Origin: UM-FILTER-49-7 sp964599895
Lineage (GTDB): Bacteria > Acidobacteriota > Holophagae > Thermotomaculales > Thermotomaculaceae
Assembly: GCA_964599895.1 (NCBI GenBank)
Contig: CAZRHT010000002.1
Coordinates: 1 to 64,000 of the forward strand
Length of the DNA: 64,000 nt
Direction: 5' to 3'
Below, in pieces: positions 1-7,537 of this stretch. A model generated the notes under the pieces. It saw only the letters and a program-made list of their open reading frames with translations, had not been told where the DNA came from and did no database searches. Both the position numbers and the translations under genes were made by a program. Within the stretch, counting starts at the first letter, position 1, and each line of letters begins with the position of its first letter.

Positions 1-233
1 ATACCATCTGCAGGACCCATTCGTACCAACGGGAGAAACACACGAAAAAGAGGAGACCCCATCTCAGACGCATAATAATCCGTAAAATCAAAAGGAAATG
101 GCTCCGACTGTGAGTCAGTATCTCCGATGGATTCCCGAATCGCTGAAGTTGCCGTATGCAAGTCTTCCGGATTACTATAAATCACAGATACAAAGAATTT
201 TACGGGTGGAAACTTCCCTTTTCCAAGGTACAT
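1..233 (-). CDS. DUF4416 family protein (N-terminal part, runs off window)
   Basis: The minus strand opens with ATG at 233-231, preceded by a strong AGGAGG ribosome site about 7 bases upstream, and stays open to the window edge (77 codons seen). The reading contains KFFVSVIYSN near the start and the run SEPFPFDFTDYY, which I recognise as the signature start of DUF4416 proteins (short conserved proteins of unknown function in many anaerobic bacteria). It is divergent from alaS. No function can be given beyond the family name. The C-terminal part lies outside the window. Confidence 0.75.
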   Translation of the reverse strand, partial: MYLGKGKFPPVKFFVSVIYSNPEDLHTATSAIRESIGDTDSQSEPFPFDFTDYYASEMGSPLFRVFLPLVRMGPADG

Positions 234-340
234 AAGAACCTCCTTTGCTTATTTTACCCCATTCGCATCCCGTTTCTTCTCATTTCTGCTCACACCTCCC
301 CTGGGAGGCCACTTTCACATGCATATACAAAGCTGTAGAG

Positions 341-369
341 TTCAATTTACAGCACCAGTTTGCTATTAT
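341..369 (+). promoter_or_regulatory. Weak candidate promoter for alaS
   Basis: TTCAAT at 341-346 and TATTAT at 364-369 are 17 bases apart, 37 bases before the alaS start codon. The match to the -35 box is poor, so this is only a candidate. Confidence 0.3.
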
Positions 370-405
370 AGGGGCTGGATCCGGATTGAAGTACGGGAGA
401 ACTAT

Positions 406-3021
406 ATGGAAGGGAAAAAGCTGAGACAGTTGTTTCTGGATTATTTTAAAGAAAGGGATCACCATGTTGTGGCGAGCTCTTCACTGATACCGGCGCAGGA
501 TCCCACATTGCTCTTCGCCAACGCAGGAATGAACCAGTTCAAGGAGGTTTTCCTTGGGGCCGAGAAACGGGATTACAGTCGAGCCGCGTCCGCACAGAAA
601 TGTGTCCGGGCAGGCGGTAAGCACAATGACCTGGAAAATGTCGGAAAAACCGCGCGCCACCATACCTTCTTTGAAATGCTGGGAAATTTTTCATTCGGCG
701 ATTATTTCAAGGAAGACGCAATACGATACGCATGGGAGTTTATCACCGAAATTTTGAGAATAGACAGGAATCGACTCTACGTTACTGTTTTTCAGGACGA
801 TGATGAGGCCTTTGATATCTGGAACAAGAAAACGCTTATCCCTGCCGAGCGCATTTTCCGTTTCGGCGAAAAGGATAATTTCTGGCAGATGGGCGACGTG
901 GGACCTTGTGGTCCCTGCTCCGAAATTTTCTACGACCACGGAGAAAAATATGGCTGCGGCAGACCCACATGCACGGTAGGGTGCGAGTGCGATCGATTTG
1001 TGGAAATCTGGAACCTTGTATTCATGCAGTTTAATCGGGATGCGGCGGGTCACAGCACACCACTTCCGAGCCCTTCCATTGACACCGGTATGGGTCTGGA
1101 ACGCCTGGCTGCCGTTATGCAGGGGGTTAACAACAACTATGACACCGACCTGTTCCAGAATATCATCCGTGATATTGCTGAAAAGTCAGGCCATGACTAT
1201 GGGGCGGATCGGGATGTGGATATTGCCATGCGAGTGCTCGCAGATCACATGCGGGCCACAGTTTTTCTGATCTCTGACGGTGTTGTACCTTCCAATGAAG
1301 GCAGAGGGTATGTTCTTCGCCGTATCATGCGCCGGGCGATCCGCTACGGCAAGAAACTGGACCTGGAAATGCCTTCTCTCTATCAATTTGTAGATACAGT
1401 CACAGAGGAGATGGGCGGAGCATATCCCGAATTGGTGAAAAACAGAAAAACAGTGGCCAAACTGGTCCGCATTGAAGAAGAACAGTTTAATTCAACGCTG
1501 GAAGCAGGCCTGAAAATGCTCAACCGGATGATTGAAAAATCAGATGGAAAGCTGGATGCAGATAATGCATTTCGTCTTTATGATACCTTCGGTTTTCCGA
1601 TTGATCTGGTTGAGGATGTCTGCGTGGAAAAAGAGATTGCCGTGGATAGAGAAGGATTCGAGCAACGACTGGAACATGAGCGAAATGAAGGGAAAGCCCG
1701 TTCTAAAGTCCGAATGACGGAGAATCCGGTGGAAAACTATCTGTTTCTTCATGATTTTCCGGAAACAGAATTTACCGGCTATGACAGCACGACAGAAAAT
1801 TCCACCATTCTGGCCATTATTCGGAATGGCAGGAAAGTGGAACAACTCATTGCCGGAGAAACCGGAGAAGTGGTGGTGGATAGAACCCCGTTCTATGTTG
1901 AATCAGGGGGGCAGGTAAATGACACCGGTATCCTGGAAAATTCCGAAGCAAAGGGCGTGGTAAACAACCTGATCATGCCAATCTCCGGGCGCCGACTTCA
2001 CATGCTTACACTGACGAAAGGAAAATTGAAGGTTAATGATACTGTAAAACTGTCTCTGGACTCTGAGAGACGTCTTGCCATTGCCCGGAATCACACCGCT
2101 ACTCATTTGCTTCACGCCGCGCTGCGATCTGTGCTGGGAGATCATGTAAAACAGGCAGGATCTCTTGTGGAACCGGATAAACTGCGCTTTGATTTCAGCC
2201 ATTTCAAAAAGATCGACGTACAGGAACTTGCCGAAGTAGAACAGATGGTGAATCGAAAAATATTGGAAAACATCCCGGTTGAAACTGAGATTCGTGATAT
2301 TGAAGAGGCTAAAGCAGCTGGTGCCATGGCGCTTTTCGGCGAAAAATACGGAGATCGGGTTCGGGTGGTACAGATACCCGGATATTCCACGGAACTCTGT
2401 GGCGGGACACATGTTAACCGGACTGGAGACATTGGTAGTTTCGTTGTCGTTTCGGAACATTCTGCCGCGTCCGGTATCCGACGAATTGAAGCAAAGACCG
2501 GATTCGGTGCACTGGGATATTTCAACAGCTTCCGGGAAGAACACCGGGAATTGAAATCCGTCCTCAAAACCGGGGAAGACGACCTCCCACAGTTTGTGGC
2601 ACGAAAGCTGGAAGAAATTCGGCAATTGCGCCATGAAGTGGAGAAGGCGAAGATTTCCGACGATCCGGTTGAATCAACTGAAATCAAGCTGGTTGACGAT
2701 GTTACTCTATTGCTGCTGGAAGTACCCGGCCTGGCCCCGGGACTGATGCGGGAAAAGGCGGACAATCTGAAACAGAACCGCAATAAGACCATTGTCTTTC
2801 TACTCACCGTTACTGATGACGGTTGCAGCTATCTCCTGTCAGCCACAAAAGATCTGGGAAAGCATTTCCACAGCGGAAACGCCCTACGAGTTATCGCACC
2901 ACTCATGGACGGACGGGGTGGCGGGAATCCGACCATGGCTCAAGGTGGCGGTAAATGGACAGGCAGACTGGCAGACATTGCCAAAAATATCGTCGAAAAA
3001 TTGAAAAACGAGGTGTCATGA
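406..3021 (+). CDS. alaS: Alanine-tRNA ligase
   Basis: Charges tRNA-Ala with alanine in the cytoplasm. The 871-residue product has the usual class II aminoacylation core (start MEGKKLRQLFLDYF, then SLIPAQDPTLLFANAGM and QKCVRAGGKHNDLENVG), an editing domain with HTATH (His563, His567) and CGGTH (Cys665, His669), the zinc-binding residues that remove mischarged serine and glycine, and a C-terminal GGGNPTMAQGGG-type C-Ala tail. Length is normal. An in-frame ATG at 319 exists, but 406 is chosen because it matches the family N-terminus and has GGGAGA 6-7 bases upstream. The stop codon overlaps the next start (ATGA), so the following two genes are probably co-translated. Confidence 0.97.
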   Translation: MEGKKLRQLFLDYFKERDHHVVASSSLIPAQDPTLLFANAGMNQFKEVFLGAEKRDYSRAASAQKCVRAGGKHNDLENVGKTARHHTFFEMLGNFSFGDYFKEDAIRYAWEFITEILRIDRNRLYVTVFQDDDEAFDIWNKKTLIPAERIFRFGEKDNFWQMGDVGPCGPCSEIFYDHGEKYGCGRPTCTVGCECDRFVEIWNLVFMQFNRDAAGHSTPLPSPSIDTGMGLERLAAVMQGVNNNYDTDLFQNIIRDIAEKSGHDYGADRDVDIAMRVLADHMRATVFLISDGVVPSNEGRGYVLRRIMRRAIRYGKKLDLEMPSLYQFVDTVTEEMGGAYPELVKNRKTVAKLVRIEEEQFNSTLEAGLKMLNRMIEKSDGKLDADNAFRLYDTFGFPIDLVEDVCVEKEIAVDREGFEQRLEHERNEGKARSKVRMTENPVENYLFLHDFPETEFTGYDSTTENSTILAIIRNGRKVEQLIAGETGEVVVDRTPFYVESGGQVNDTGILENSEAKGVVNNLIMPISGRRLHMLTLTKGKLKVNDTVKLSLDSERRLAIARNHTATHLLHAALRSVLGDHVKQAGSLVEPDKLRFDFSHFKKIDVQELAEVEQMVNRKILENIPVETEIRDIEEAKAAGAMALFGEKYGDRVRVVQIPGYSTELCGGTHVNRTGDIGSFVVVSEHSAASGIRRIEAKTGFGALGYFNSFREEHRELKSVLKTGEDDLPQFVARKLEEIRQLRHEVEKAKISDDPVESTEIKLVDDVTLLLLEVPGLAPGLMREKADNLKQNRNKTIVFLLTVTDDGCSYLLSATKDLGKHFHSGNALRVIAPLMDGRGGGNPTMAQGGGKWTGRLADIAKNIVEKLKNEVS

Positions 3022-3740
3022 TAAAGTCTCTGGTTATTCTGGGCGTGATAATTACGTTGGCTGTCCCCTGCAGCGGTGAAATTTACACCTATCGGGACAA
3101 GAACGGACACCTGGTCCTCACCGACGCTCCTCAGGGCAACCGTCGCGTGAGGAAGGTACGCCACACAAGTAAAGAAAAGAACAGGACTAGAACAAACGGA
3201 AACCACCGTGAACCTCTTGTTTCCAAGGATCACGAAATCAACCGTCTTGTGGAAAAATACTCCGTCATCTATGACCTTGATCAGAGATTACTTCATGCGG
3301 TTATCCGTGCCGAATCGGATTACGACCAGAATGCTGTTTCCGGTAAGGGTGCAATGGGACTGATGCAACTGATGCCTGAAACCGGAAAAGAGTACGGTGT
3401 TGAGGATTTTTTCAACCCGGAAGAAAATATTGGTGCCGGCGCAAAGCACCTCAAAGCTCTGCTGGATCGATATTTTGGCGACACAAGAATGGCCCTGGCC
3501 GCTTACAATGCCGGCACTACAGCAGTGGACCGGTACAATGGCGTCCCCCCCTTTCAGGAAACAGAAAACTACGTGTCCAAAATCCTGACCATGGTTAATG
3601 GTGAGGACAACAGTAGTTCGGGCAATACTGCCCGGCCAAAGCAGACCACGATCTATCGCTATACAGATGCAAACGGACGTGTTTGCCTGACCAATATTTT
3701 TCCCGGAAATGTCTCTGGTGTTGAGGTCGTTAAGAGGTGA
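3018..3740 (+). CDS. Secreted lytic transglycosylase with flanking DUF4124-like motifs
   Basis: Predicted murein lytic transglycosylase of 240 residues. Residues 1-20 form a signal peptide ending in CSG. Residues 21-40 (IYTYRDKNGHLVLTDAP) are a DUF4124-type segment. The SLT domain spans about 72-190 with the catalytic Glu99 in IRAESDYDQ, GLMQLMP at 114-120 and AYNAG at 162-166, all family hallmarks. A second DUF4124-like strand (IYRYTDANGRVCLTNIFP) sits at 212-229, so the catalytic domain is bracketed by two copies of the same motif. The ATG overlaps the alaS stop (ATGA) and the stop overlaps the next GTG. It would cleave glycan strands in the periplasm. Confidence 0.9.
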   Translation: MIKSLVILGVIITLAVPCSGEIYTYRDKNGHLVLTDAPQGNRRVRKVRHTSKEKNRTRTNGNHREPLVSKDHEINRLVEKYSVIYDLDQRLLHAVIRAESDYDQNAVSGKGAMGLMQLMPETGKEYGVEDFFNPEENIGAGAKHLKALLDRYFGDTRMALAAYNAGTTAVDRYNGVPPFQETENYVSKILTMVNGEDNSSSGNTARPKQTTIYRYTDANGRVCLTNIFPGNVSGVEVVKR

Positions 3741-4516
3741 AACCGGCACCTGTTGCACTTTCAGTCGGCCCGTTTCGGCTGGACGGAGGTGCCATGTTCA
3801 GTGTCGTCCCCCGTACCTTCTGGGAAAAGCTCTACAAGGTGGAAGAAGACAATAGAATTGTGCTGGGTCTGAATCCTGTGCTGATCCAGGACAAAGAACG
3901 CATCATCCTGGTGGACGCCGGTTCTCCTGAATCGGGTGGAAAGCTGCTGAACCACCTTTCGAAACGGGGCATTAGACCTGCTGCCGTTACCGACCTTGTA
4001 TTTACCCACCTTCACTACGACCATTGCGGTGGTGCCTTTCCAATCTTTGAGGGTGGGTCCGTCATCCCGCTCTTCCCCGACGCGGCGGTTCATGTTTCCC
4101 GGAAGGAACTGGAAGATGCCTTAAACCCCGATGAACGAACCCGCCACTTTTACCGAACGGAAATCGCCTCCTACATCTCACGAACCGGTAGGGCATCTTT
4201 GATTGATCAGCCATTACAACTTACAGATGACGTGGAAATTGTACCCGCTCCGGGACACACAATGGGACATCTGGCGGTATGGGTATACCGGGATCGCCAA
4301 TACCTGATCCCCGGTGACCTGATTCCCACACGCCATCACCTGAACATCCACTACATGACCAGTTTTGATGAGAATACCCGTCTGAATATTCAGACCAAGA
4401 AGGAACTACTGGCTCGGGCCGCGACCCGCCCCACCGTCATTTTTTTCTATCATGAGCCCTCATCGCCCGCCGGGGAGATTATCCAGGACGGGAATCGCTT
4501 CCGCATCAGAAATTGA
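3737..4516 (+). CDS. MBL-fold metallohydrolase
   Basis: A 259-residue metallo-beta-lactamase-fold protein, probably cytoplasmic because no signal peptide is visible. The metal site HLHYDH is at residues 91-96, followed by PGHTMGHLA (His174 or His178), GDLIP (Asp194) and a late His in FFYHEPS, so the dinuclear zinc ligand set appears complete. The layout resembles lactonase-like or general hydrolase members; the substrate cannot be told. GTG start is used with GTGA overlap to the transglycosylase stop, implying translational coupling with alaS and the transglycosylase. Confidence 0.85.
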   Translation: MKPAPVALSVGPFRLDGGAMFSVVPRTFWEKLYKVEEDNRIVLGLNPVLIQDKERIILVDAGSPESGGKLLNHLSKRGIRPAAVTDLVFTHLHYDHCGGAFPIFEGGSVIPLFPDAAVHVSRKELEDALNPDERTRHFYRTEIASYISRTGRASLIDQPLQLTDDVEIVPAPGHTMGHLAVWVYRDRQYLIPGDLIPTRHHLNIHYMTSFDENTRLNIQTKKELLARAATRPTVIFFYHEPSSPAGEIIQDGNRFRIRN

Positions 4517-4558
4517 ATTCAAACTTTTCACAGATTCACCGGCAACTTTTCTGAATAC

Positions 4559-4586
4559 GAAAAAAGGCCGCCTGTGCAGGCGGCCT
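4559..4586 (-). terminator. Intrinsic terminator of the b/c cytochrome gene
   Basis: Perfect 8-bp stem 4566-4573 / 4578-4585 (GGCCGCCT / AGGCGGCC) with loop GTGC. Read on the minus strand it is followed by TTTTTT, about 30 bases after the stop of the cytochrome gene. On the plus strand only a short T-poor tail follows, so it may act weakly for the MBL gene as well. Confidence 0.85.
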
Positions 4587-4615
4587 TACAATATTTAGAA
4601 CAATCGGTAATAAGA

Positions 4616-6505
4616 TCAGTCTATTTTGCCCTTCTCTTTCAGTTCATCGTACCAGTCTGCCCTGTGTTCCTTGATTTCTTCGACGGGCATCTTCCCGTCC
4701 ACAACGGTCAGATCCAGCGGGTAAACATCCGGATTCAGAATTACGAAGAAGAAATGCCAGAAGAAAATAGCCATGGTTGCCAGAATTGCCTCGTAAAAGT
4801 GGACAGTTTCCGCAACCTTGATCGACCAGGTTGGGAGAAATTTAAGTGACTCAATGGGGAACCAGAGAATCATTCCGGTAAGAGCCATGACCGCTGTTCC
4901 CCAGAGCAGAGCCAGATATTCCATTTTTTCCGCGTATGTTGTCTTCCCGTAACGCGGTCTCTTGTCTGTCCGTAGAAACACGTATTTCATGTTGTCCTTA
5001 AAATCCCGGATATCCTTGAGTCGCGGCAGCATGGCCATGAAGACGCCACGATCCGCATTGCCCTTTGCTATGCGAAAGAAATGAACCGCGAAAACCAGAA
5101 TCATGGTTACGCCGGCGATCCGGTGAATCAGGCTTCTTGCTCCCTCAGAGAGCCAGAACGTCAGCATATGGAGTACTGGGACGTCGCTGAATCGGAGAGA
5201 AAATCCCGTAACAACCAGCGTAAAGAAAGCCAGAAAATTGACTCCGTGAATGATCATCTGTCCCTTGGTTAACCGGGGAAACAATTTTTCCTCTTTACGT
5301 TCCCTGTATTTGCGAACAATGCTTGACAGATAAATCAGCATATTGTGCACAAACATGCCGCCGATAACAAGCAGAATCAGCCAGATATAACTGATACGGA
5401 CATAATAGTTGATAATATTGCCGCTTTTGAGGCTCGATTTATGGTCGTAGCTGAGGGCAAACTTTTCTGTCGCGCCCTTCTTGTGGCATTGAGCGCAGGT
5501 ACCGGCAACGTTGGCAGGATTGACGGAGGAGTTCGGATTGATGGGTTTCAGGATATCGTGGGTTGTGTGGCAGTCCACACAGGTGGCGGCCTTGCTGCCC
5601 TTTCTGGCGTTGGCCATGGAATGATAGCTGTCACGGTAACTGGATCCGATAGAATTCACCAGGCCATACCGCTGGATAAGTCGCTGGTCTTCATGGCAGG
5701 ATAAACAGATTTGTTCGGAAACCCGGAGTTTGTTGGTAAAAGCATCCGGACTGTCAGTTGGGAGAATCAGATGGGAGTTGTGGCAATCATTACAGGTGGG
5801 CGATTCGTCCCAGCCGCGCTGGACCGCTTTACCATGGACGGAATTATCGTACTGCATCTCCACTTGCTCATGGCAGCGCCCGCAGGTATGGCTGAGATTC
5901 GTTTTGTATATGTTTGATTTTGGATCTATCAGACTACGAATGCCATGACTTCCATGACAGTCGGCACAGGTTGCTGCTGTGGAACCTTTTCTGTCCTTTT
6001 TGAGATAGTGGACACTCCGCTGGTAGTCTTTGAGAATCCCATGGGAAGGCGGAAGTTTTTTCTTGAGGTCCGGGCTCAGGTTCTTGAAAGGCTTCCTTTC
6101 CTGACCTTTAACAGGATCCGCATGGCACTGGCCGCACATTGCCATGATTTTGTCGGCATTTCCTGAAATAGGCTCGTTTGGATCCAGTGTATGAATGTCA
6201 CCGTGGCAATCGGTGCAGGAAAGATCCTTGTGAACGCTATGCTGTTTGCTCTCAATCACGTCTTCATGACAATCACTACAGGAAGGTTTCTTTAGATTGT
6301 CCGGGTGGTTGTCCATATCTTTGTCCGCACCGATATGGCAGTCGGTGCAGGAAAGGTCCCCATGGACAGAATTTTGAAAGACAGAGATATGAATGGCCGG
6401 TTCCCCATCTTCACCGTGGCATTCAGTACAATCGACCCCCGCACGCACTGAGAGAGTAAATGTTGCGCACAGGAAAACGGCAGCCATTCCCAGAAATTTT
6501 TTCAT
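4616..6505 (-). CDS. CbcL-like fusion: 11-heme cytochrome c plus cytochrome b membrane domain
   Basis: A 629-residue exported protein. A signal peptide (residues 1-22) is followed by eleven CXXCH heme c motifs up to about residue 345, several in the CTDCH or CADCHGSH form typical of respiratory multiheme cytochromes. The C-terminal part from about 365 holds five or more membrane segments of the cytochrome b / HydC-FdnI type, with membrane histidines in MIIHGVNF, LIHRIAGV, FAVHFF and FFWHFFF as likely heme b ligands. The same b+c fusion architecture is known from CbcL of Geobacter, an inner-membrane quinol oxidase feeding low-potential acceptors; the specific acceptor here is unknown. The gene is monocistronic, ends at a strong terminator and is divergent to a second cytochrome cluster. 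Confidence 0.88.
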   Translation of the reverse strand: MKKFLGMAAVFLCATFTLSVRAGVDCTECHGEDGEPAIHISVFQNSVHGDLSCTDCHIGADKDMDNHPDNLKKPSCSDCHEDVIESKQHSVHKDLSCTDCHGDIHTLDPNEPISGNADKIMAMCGQCHADPVKGQERKPFKNLSPDLKKKLPPSHGILKDYQRSVHYLKKDRKGSTAATCADCHGSHGIRSLIDPKSNIYKTNLSHTCGRCHEQVEMQYDNSVHGKAVQRGWDESPTCNDCHNSHLILPTDSPDAFTNKLRVSEQICLSCHEDQRLIQRYGLVNSIGSSYRDSYHSMANARKGSKAATCVDCHTTHDILKPINPNSSVNPANVAGTCAQCHKKGATEKFALSYDHKSSLKSGNIINYYVRISYIWLILLVIGGMFVHNMLIYLSSIVRKYRERKEEKLFPRLTKGQMIIHGVNFLAFFTLVVTGFSLRFSDVPVLHMLTFWLSEGARSLIHRIAGVTMILVFAVHFFRIAKGNADRGVFMAMLPRLKDIRDFKDNMKYVFLRTDKRPRYGKTTYAEKMEYLALLWGTAVMALTGMILWFPIESLKFLPTWSIKVAETVHFYEAILATMAIFFWHFFFVILNPDVYPLDLTVVDGKMPVEEIKEHRADWYDELKEKGKID

Positions 6506-6618
6506 GTCGTTCTCCGGTTCTTGTTATTTTTGTAAGAGTTGAAAATGACTAACACAACATCCCAATTGACGCAACCGCACATAGTAAATGCTTATACCAC
6601 AAAACATCGCATTCCTCT

Positions 6619-6637
6619 ACATGATTTTCCATCATGT
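6619..6637. promoter_or_regulatory. Inverted repeat upstream of b/c cytochrome gene
   Basis: Perfect 7-bp arms ACATGAT (6619-6625) and ATCATGT (6631-6637) with a 5-base spacer, about 115 bases before the minus-strand cytochrome start. Spacing and length fit a dimeric repressor or activator site; the regulator is unknown. Confidence 0.4.
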
Positions 6638-6642
6638 TGAAT

Positions 6643-6668
6643 GAAAATGCAACAACTGTGGCATTTTC
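6643..6668. promoter_or_regulatory. Second inverted repeat in the cytochrome divergent region
   Basis: Perfect 8-bp arms GAAAATGC (6643-6650) and GCATTTTC (6661-6668) with a 10-base spacer, five bases from the previous inverted repeat. Centre-to-centre distance of 18 bases suits binding in adjacent major grooves. No T-run follows on either strand, which argues against a terminator. Confidence 0.4.
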
Positions 6669-6683
6669 CTGCAATATTCGTCT

Positions 6684-6711
6684 TTGCGCATGTTCTGATA
6701 TTTGATATAGT
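6684..6711 (+). promoter_or_regulatory. Candidate promoter for small ORF remnant
   Basis: TTGCGC (6684-6689) and TATAGT (6706-6711) with a 16-base spacer. A transcript would start near 6718, immediately before an AAGGGGG ribosome site and the GTG at 6732. Confidence 0.4.
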
Positions 6712-6731
6712 AGCTTGGAAAAGGGGGAATC

Positions 6732-6950
6732 GTGAAGCGGGCATTGAGGGTCCTGATTGCATGGCTACAGGTATTCTAATTCTTCAAGTTCCATGAAACA
6801 GCACCGGATCCTGAAACCCTCGCCACAAGACTGATCATTCTTGCTGGTTTTACTACTCCCCTTACAACATTTAGCGGAAAGTCCGGAGCACTCTCCAAGT
6901 CATTCTATTGTGCACACGGCAGTATGCGAACGGGCATCCGGCTGGTATAA
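6732..6950 (+). pseudogene. Possible broken small gene, unrecognised
   Basis: GTG at 6732 follows AAGGGGG at a good distance. The frame reads 15 codons (starts MKRALRVLIAWLQVF), hits TAA at 6777-6779, then continues open for another 56 codons to TAA at 6948. The part after the stop includes a hydrophobic run (LIILAGFTT). One in-frame stop in an otherwise open frame with a promoter and ribosome site suggests a decayed or mis-sequenced small membrane protein. I do not recognise the family, and chance is possible. Confidence 0.25.
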
Positions 6951-6951
6951 T
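6943..6951 (+). promoter_or_regulatory. Extended -10 element for the cytochrome operon
   Basis: TGGTATAAT, a perfect extended -10 (TGn plus TATAAT at 6946-6951), about 118 bases before the first cytochrome b start. No good -35 box is seen, which is common for extended -10 promoters. Confidence 0.45.
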
Positions 6952-7068
6952 GGATTTATCTTATCAGGAATTATCTGGAATGGGGCAAAGTTGTCGACAC
7001 GCAGGCAGACCCCATGACTGAATTCCGGATTGATGCCGAACACACAAATACATTTCTCGGGGGGGAAA

Positions 7069-7537
7069 ATGAGTGAAAATAAAACGATTGTCCGGTTTAC
7101 GTTGAATGAACGAATTCAACATATAGTGGCAATGATCGCTTTCATTATGTTGTTTCTGTCAGGCTTTGCGTTGAAGTACAGCNNNNNNNNNNNNNNNNNN
7201 NNNNNNNNNNNNNNNNNNNNNNNNNNNNNNNNNNNNNNNNNNNNNNNNNNNNNNNNNNNNNNNNNNNNNNNNNNNNNNNNNNGACGAAACCATGTCCCTT
7301 TTTTCCAAGTGGTTCTGGGATTTTCTCTTCATACTTCATAGTCATGGTGCCATGCTGGTGTTTCTGGTGATTGTACTCTGGCACCTGTACGACATTCACC
7401 TAAGAGAAGCATTCCCGATGGATAACTCCTGGCTGTCCGGTCGATTATCTCTGGAAAGACTGAAACAGGAACATGCCCTTGAGTATCAGGAACTGATGGC
7501 ATCAGGACAGATAGATGGAGAAGAAGATGAAAACTAA
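7069..7537 (+). CDS. Cytochrome b membrane subunit, interrupted by assembly gap
   Basis: ATG at 7069 follows a G-rich ribosome site and encodes 38 residues (start MSENKTIVRFTLNERIQH, first membrane helix) before the N run. After the gap the frame changes and a cytochrome b C-terminus reads to 7537 (WFWDFLFILHSHGAMLV, then VLWHLYDIHL, ending in a HALEYQEL tail). Aligning by eye with the paralogue at 8582-9523, about 110 residues (about 330 bases) should lie in the gap, so the 100 N are a placeholder and the frame difference is not a real frameshift. Expected role: heme b quinol-oxidising or menaquinone-linked subunit paired with the following cytochrome c. Confidence 0.8.
7183..7282. other. 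Assembly gap of exactly 100 N
   Basis: Scaffold gap of conventional unknown-size length. Comparison of the flanking cytochrome b halves with the neighbouring paralogue suggests that about 330 bases are missing. Confidence 0.95.

Larger units (their letters stand above)
6506..7068. other. 563-bp divergent intergenic region of the cytochrome locus
   Basis: This stretch separates the minus-strand b/c cytochrome from the plus-strand cytochrome operon. It holds two inverted repeats (6619-6637 and 6643-6668), a promoter-like pair at 6684-6711, a possible broken small gene at 6732-6950 and an extended -10 element at 6943-6951. I see no riboswitch or RNA gene. Confidence 0.6.

Noticed and set aside
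319..405. Upstream extension of alaS from the ATG at 319
   Set aside because: The added residues do not match alanyl-tRNA synthetase, and the ATG at 406 has a ribosome site and the conserved N-terminus.
1903..2807. Long antisense frames within alaS
   Set aside because: Shadows of alaS on the opposite strand with unnatural composition and no ribosome site.
6506..7068. c-di-GMP (GEMM) riboswitch before the cytochrome genes
   Set aside because: Such riboswitches often precede multiheme cytochromes, but I could not find the conserved core on either strand.
7030..7399. Open frames reading through the N run on both strands
   Set aside because: Artefacts of translating the 100 N placeholder.
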